Of a stretch of DNA of 5,250 nt, positions 5,096 through 5,250 are shown one piece after another; position 1 is the stretch's first letter, and each line of letters begins with the position of its first letter. The position numbers were made by a program, and so were the translations under genes. Source of the stretch: DATFYI01 sp035315125. GTDB lineage: Bacteria > Chloroflexota > Anaerolineae > Anaerolineales > Anaerolineaceae. The notes beneath the pieces were generated by a model, which did no database searches, was not told the DNA's origin, and saw only the letters and a list, made by a program, of their open reading frames with translations. The stretch spans positions 1-5,250 of the forward strand of contig DATFYI010000199.1 in NCBI GenBank assembly GCA_035315125.1, written 5' to 3'.

Positions 5096-5250
5096 TTAAC
5101 TTCGGCCGCGCAGCATATCCAATAGACCCGCCGGACGCTCGCGTTGTTGCTGATCGCGGTTCGCGCTATTACGCTGGGTCTCCAATAACATCGCCAGCTC
5201 TTCCTCTGGATTGCGAAACTGCATCGAATACAGCCTGGCATACAAGCCAT
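5096..5250 (-). CDS. ABC transporter ATP-binding protein, C-terminal fragment
   Basis: The frame is open from the window edge (first full codon at 5248-5246) to TAA at 5098-5096, giving 50 visible residues; the start lies outside. The fragment opens GLYARLYSMQFRNPEEEL. This is the usual stretch shortly after the H-loop in exporter-type ABC ATPases with fused membrane domains, where the pattern (G)GLYARL...QF is common. It is followed by a Gln/Arg-rich tail (NRDQQQRERP) and a short LLDMLRGRS end. Walker and signature motifs are off-window, so the subfamily and substrate cannot be given. A strong intrinsic terminator follows, so it is the last gene of its transcript and separate from the doxX operon. 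Confidence 0.75.
   Translation of the reverse strand, partial: GLYARLYSMQFRNPEEELAMLLETQRNSANRDQQQRERPAGLLDMLRGRS

Overview
This is a bacterial window of moderate GC with dense genes, short gaps and good Shine-Dalgarno sites. The gene styles (HD-GYP and sensor remnants, a COG1032-type radical SAM protein, a DoxX-like protein, a TetR regulator) are compatible with an environmental bacterium. Chloroflexota (Anaerolineae-like) is my best guess from the look of the proteins. It is an inference, and no marker gene here settles it.

Plus-strand half (1-2784). The window opens in the 3' end of an HD-GYP c-di-GMP phosphodiesterase. A possible 34-codon ORF follows, overlapping both neighbours. Next comes a broken sensor gene: an intact two-helix membrane N-terminus joined, out of frame, to the last residues of a histidine-kinase ATPase domain. 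This looks like the scar of a large internal deletion. Its end abuts an intact B12-binding-type radical SAM gene (540-1820), which has no Shine-Dalgarno of its own and probably relies on translational coupling. A nitroreductase-family protein follows (start best placed at 1912). It appears to be a tandem duplication of the nitroreductase half-fold.

Minus-strand half (2813-5250). Reading leftward from the right edge, the C-terminus of an ABC transporter ATP-binding protein ends at a strong intrinsic terminator (5026-5061). A near-consensus sigma-70 promoter (4943-4971) then drives a two-gene unit: a DoxX-like small membrane protein and a zinc-independent, NADPH:quinone-reductase-like MDR oxidoreductase. 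After a gap holding a perfect 13-bp inverted repeat, a TetR/AcrR regulator is read from its own promoter (3418-3446). The TetR gene converges on the nitroreductase with only 28 bp between stops and no visible terminator.

Functionally, the right part looks like a small redox or electrophile-response locus (membrane DoxX-like protein, quinone-type reductase, regulator), with the convergent nitroreductase a possible further member. The left part is the decayed edge of a signalling cluster plus a radical SAM enzyme of unknown substrate. I see no RNA genes, CRISPR arrays, IS elements or phage genes. I found no clearly new system. The points most worth a second look are the deletion scar with retained translational coupling, the duplicated nitroreductase, and the possible long 3' antisense transcript over tetR.
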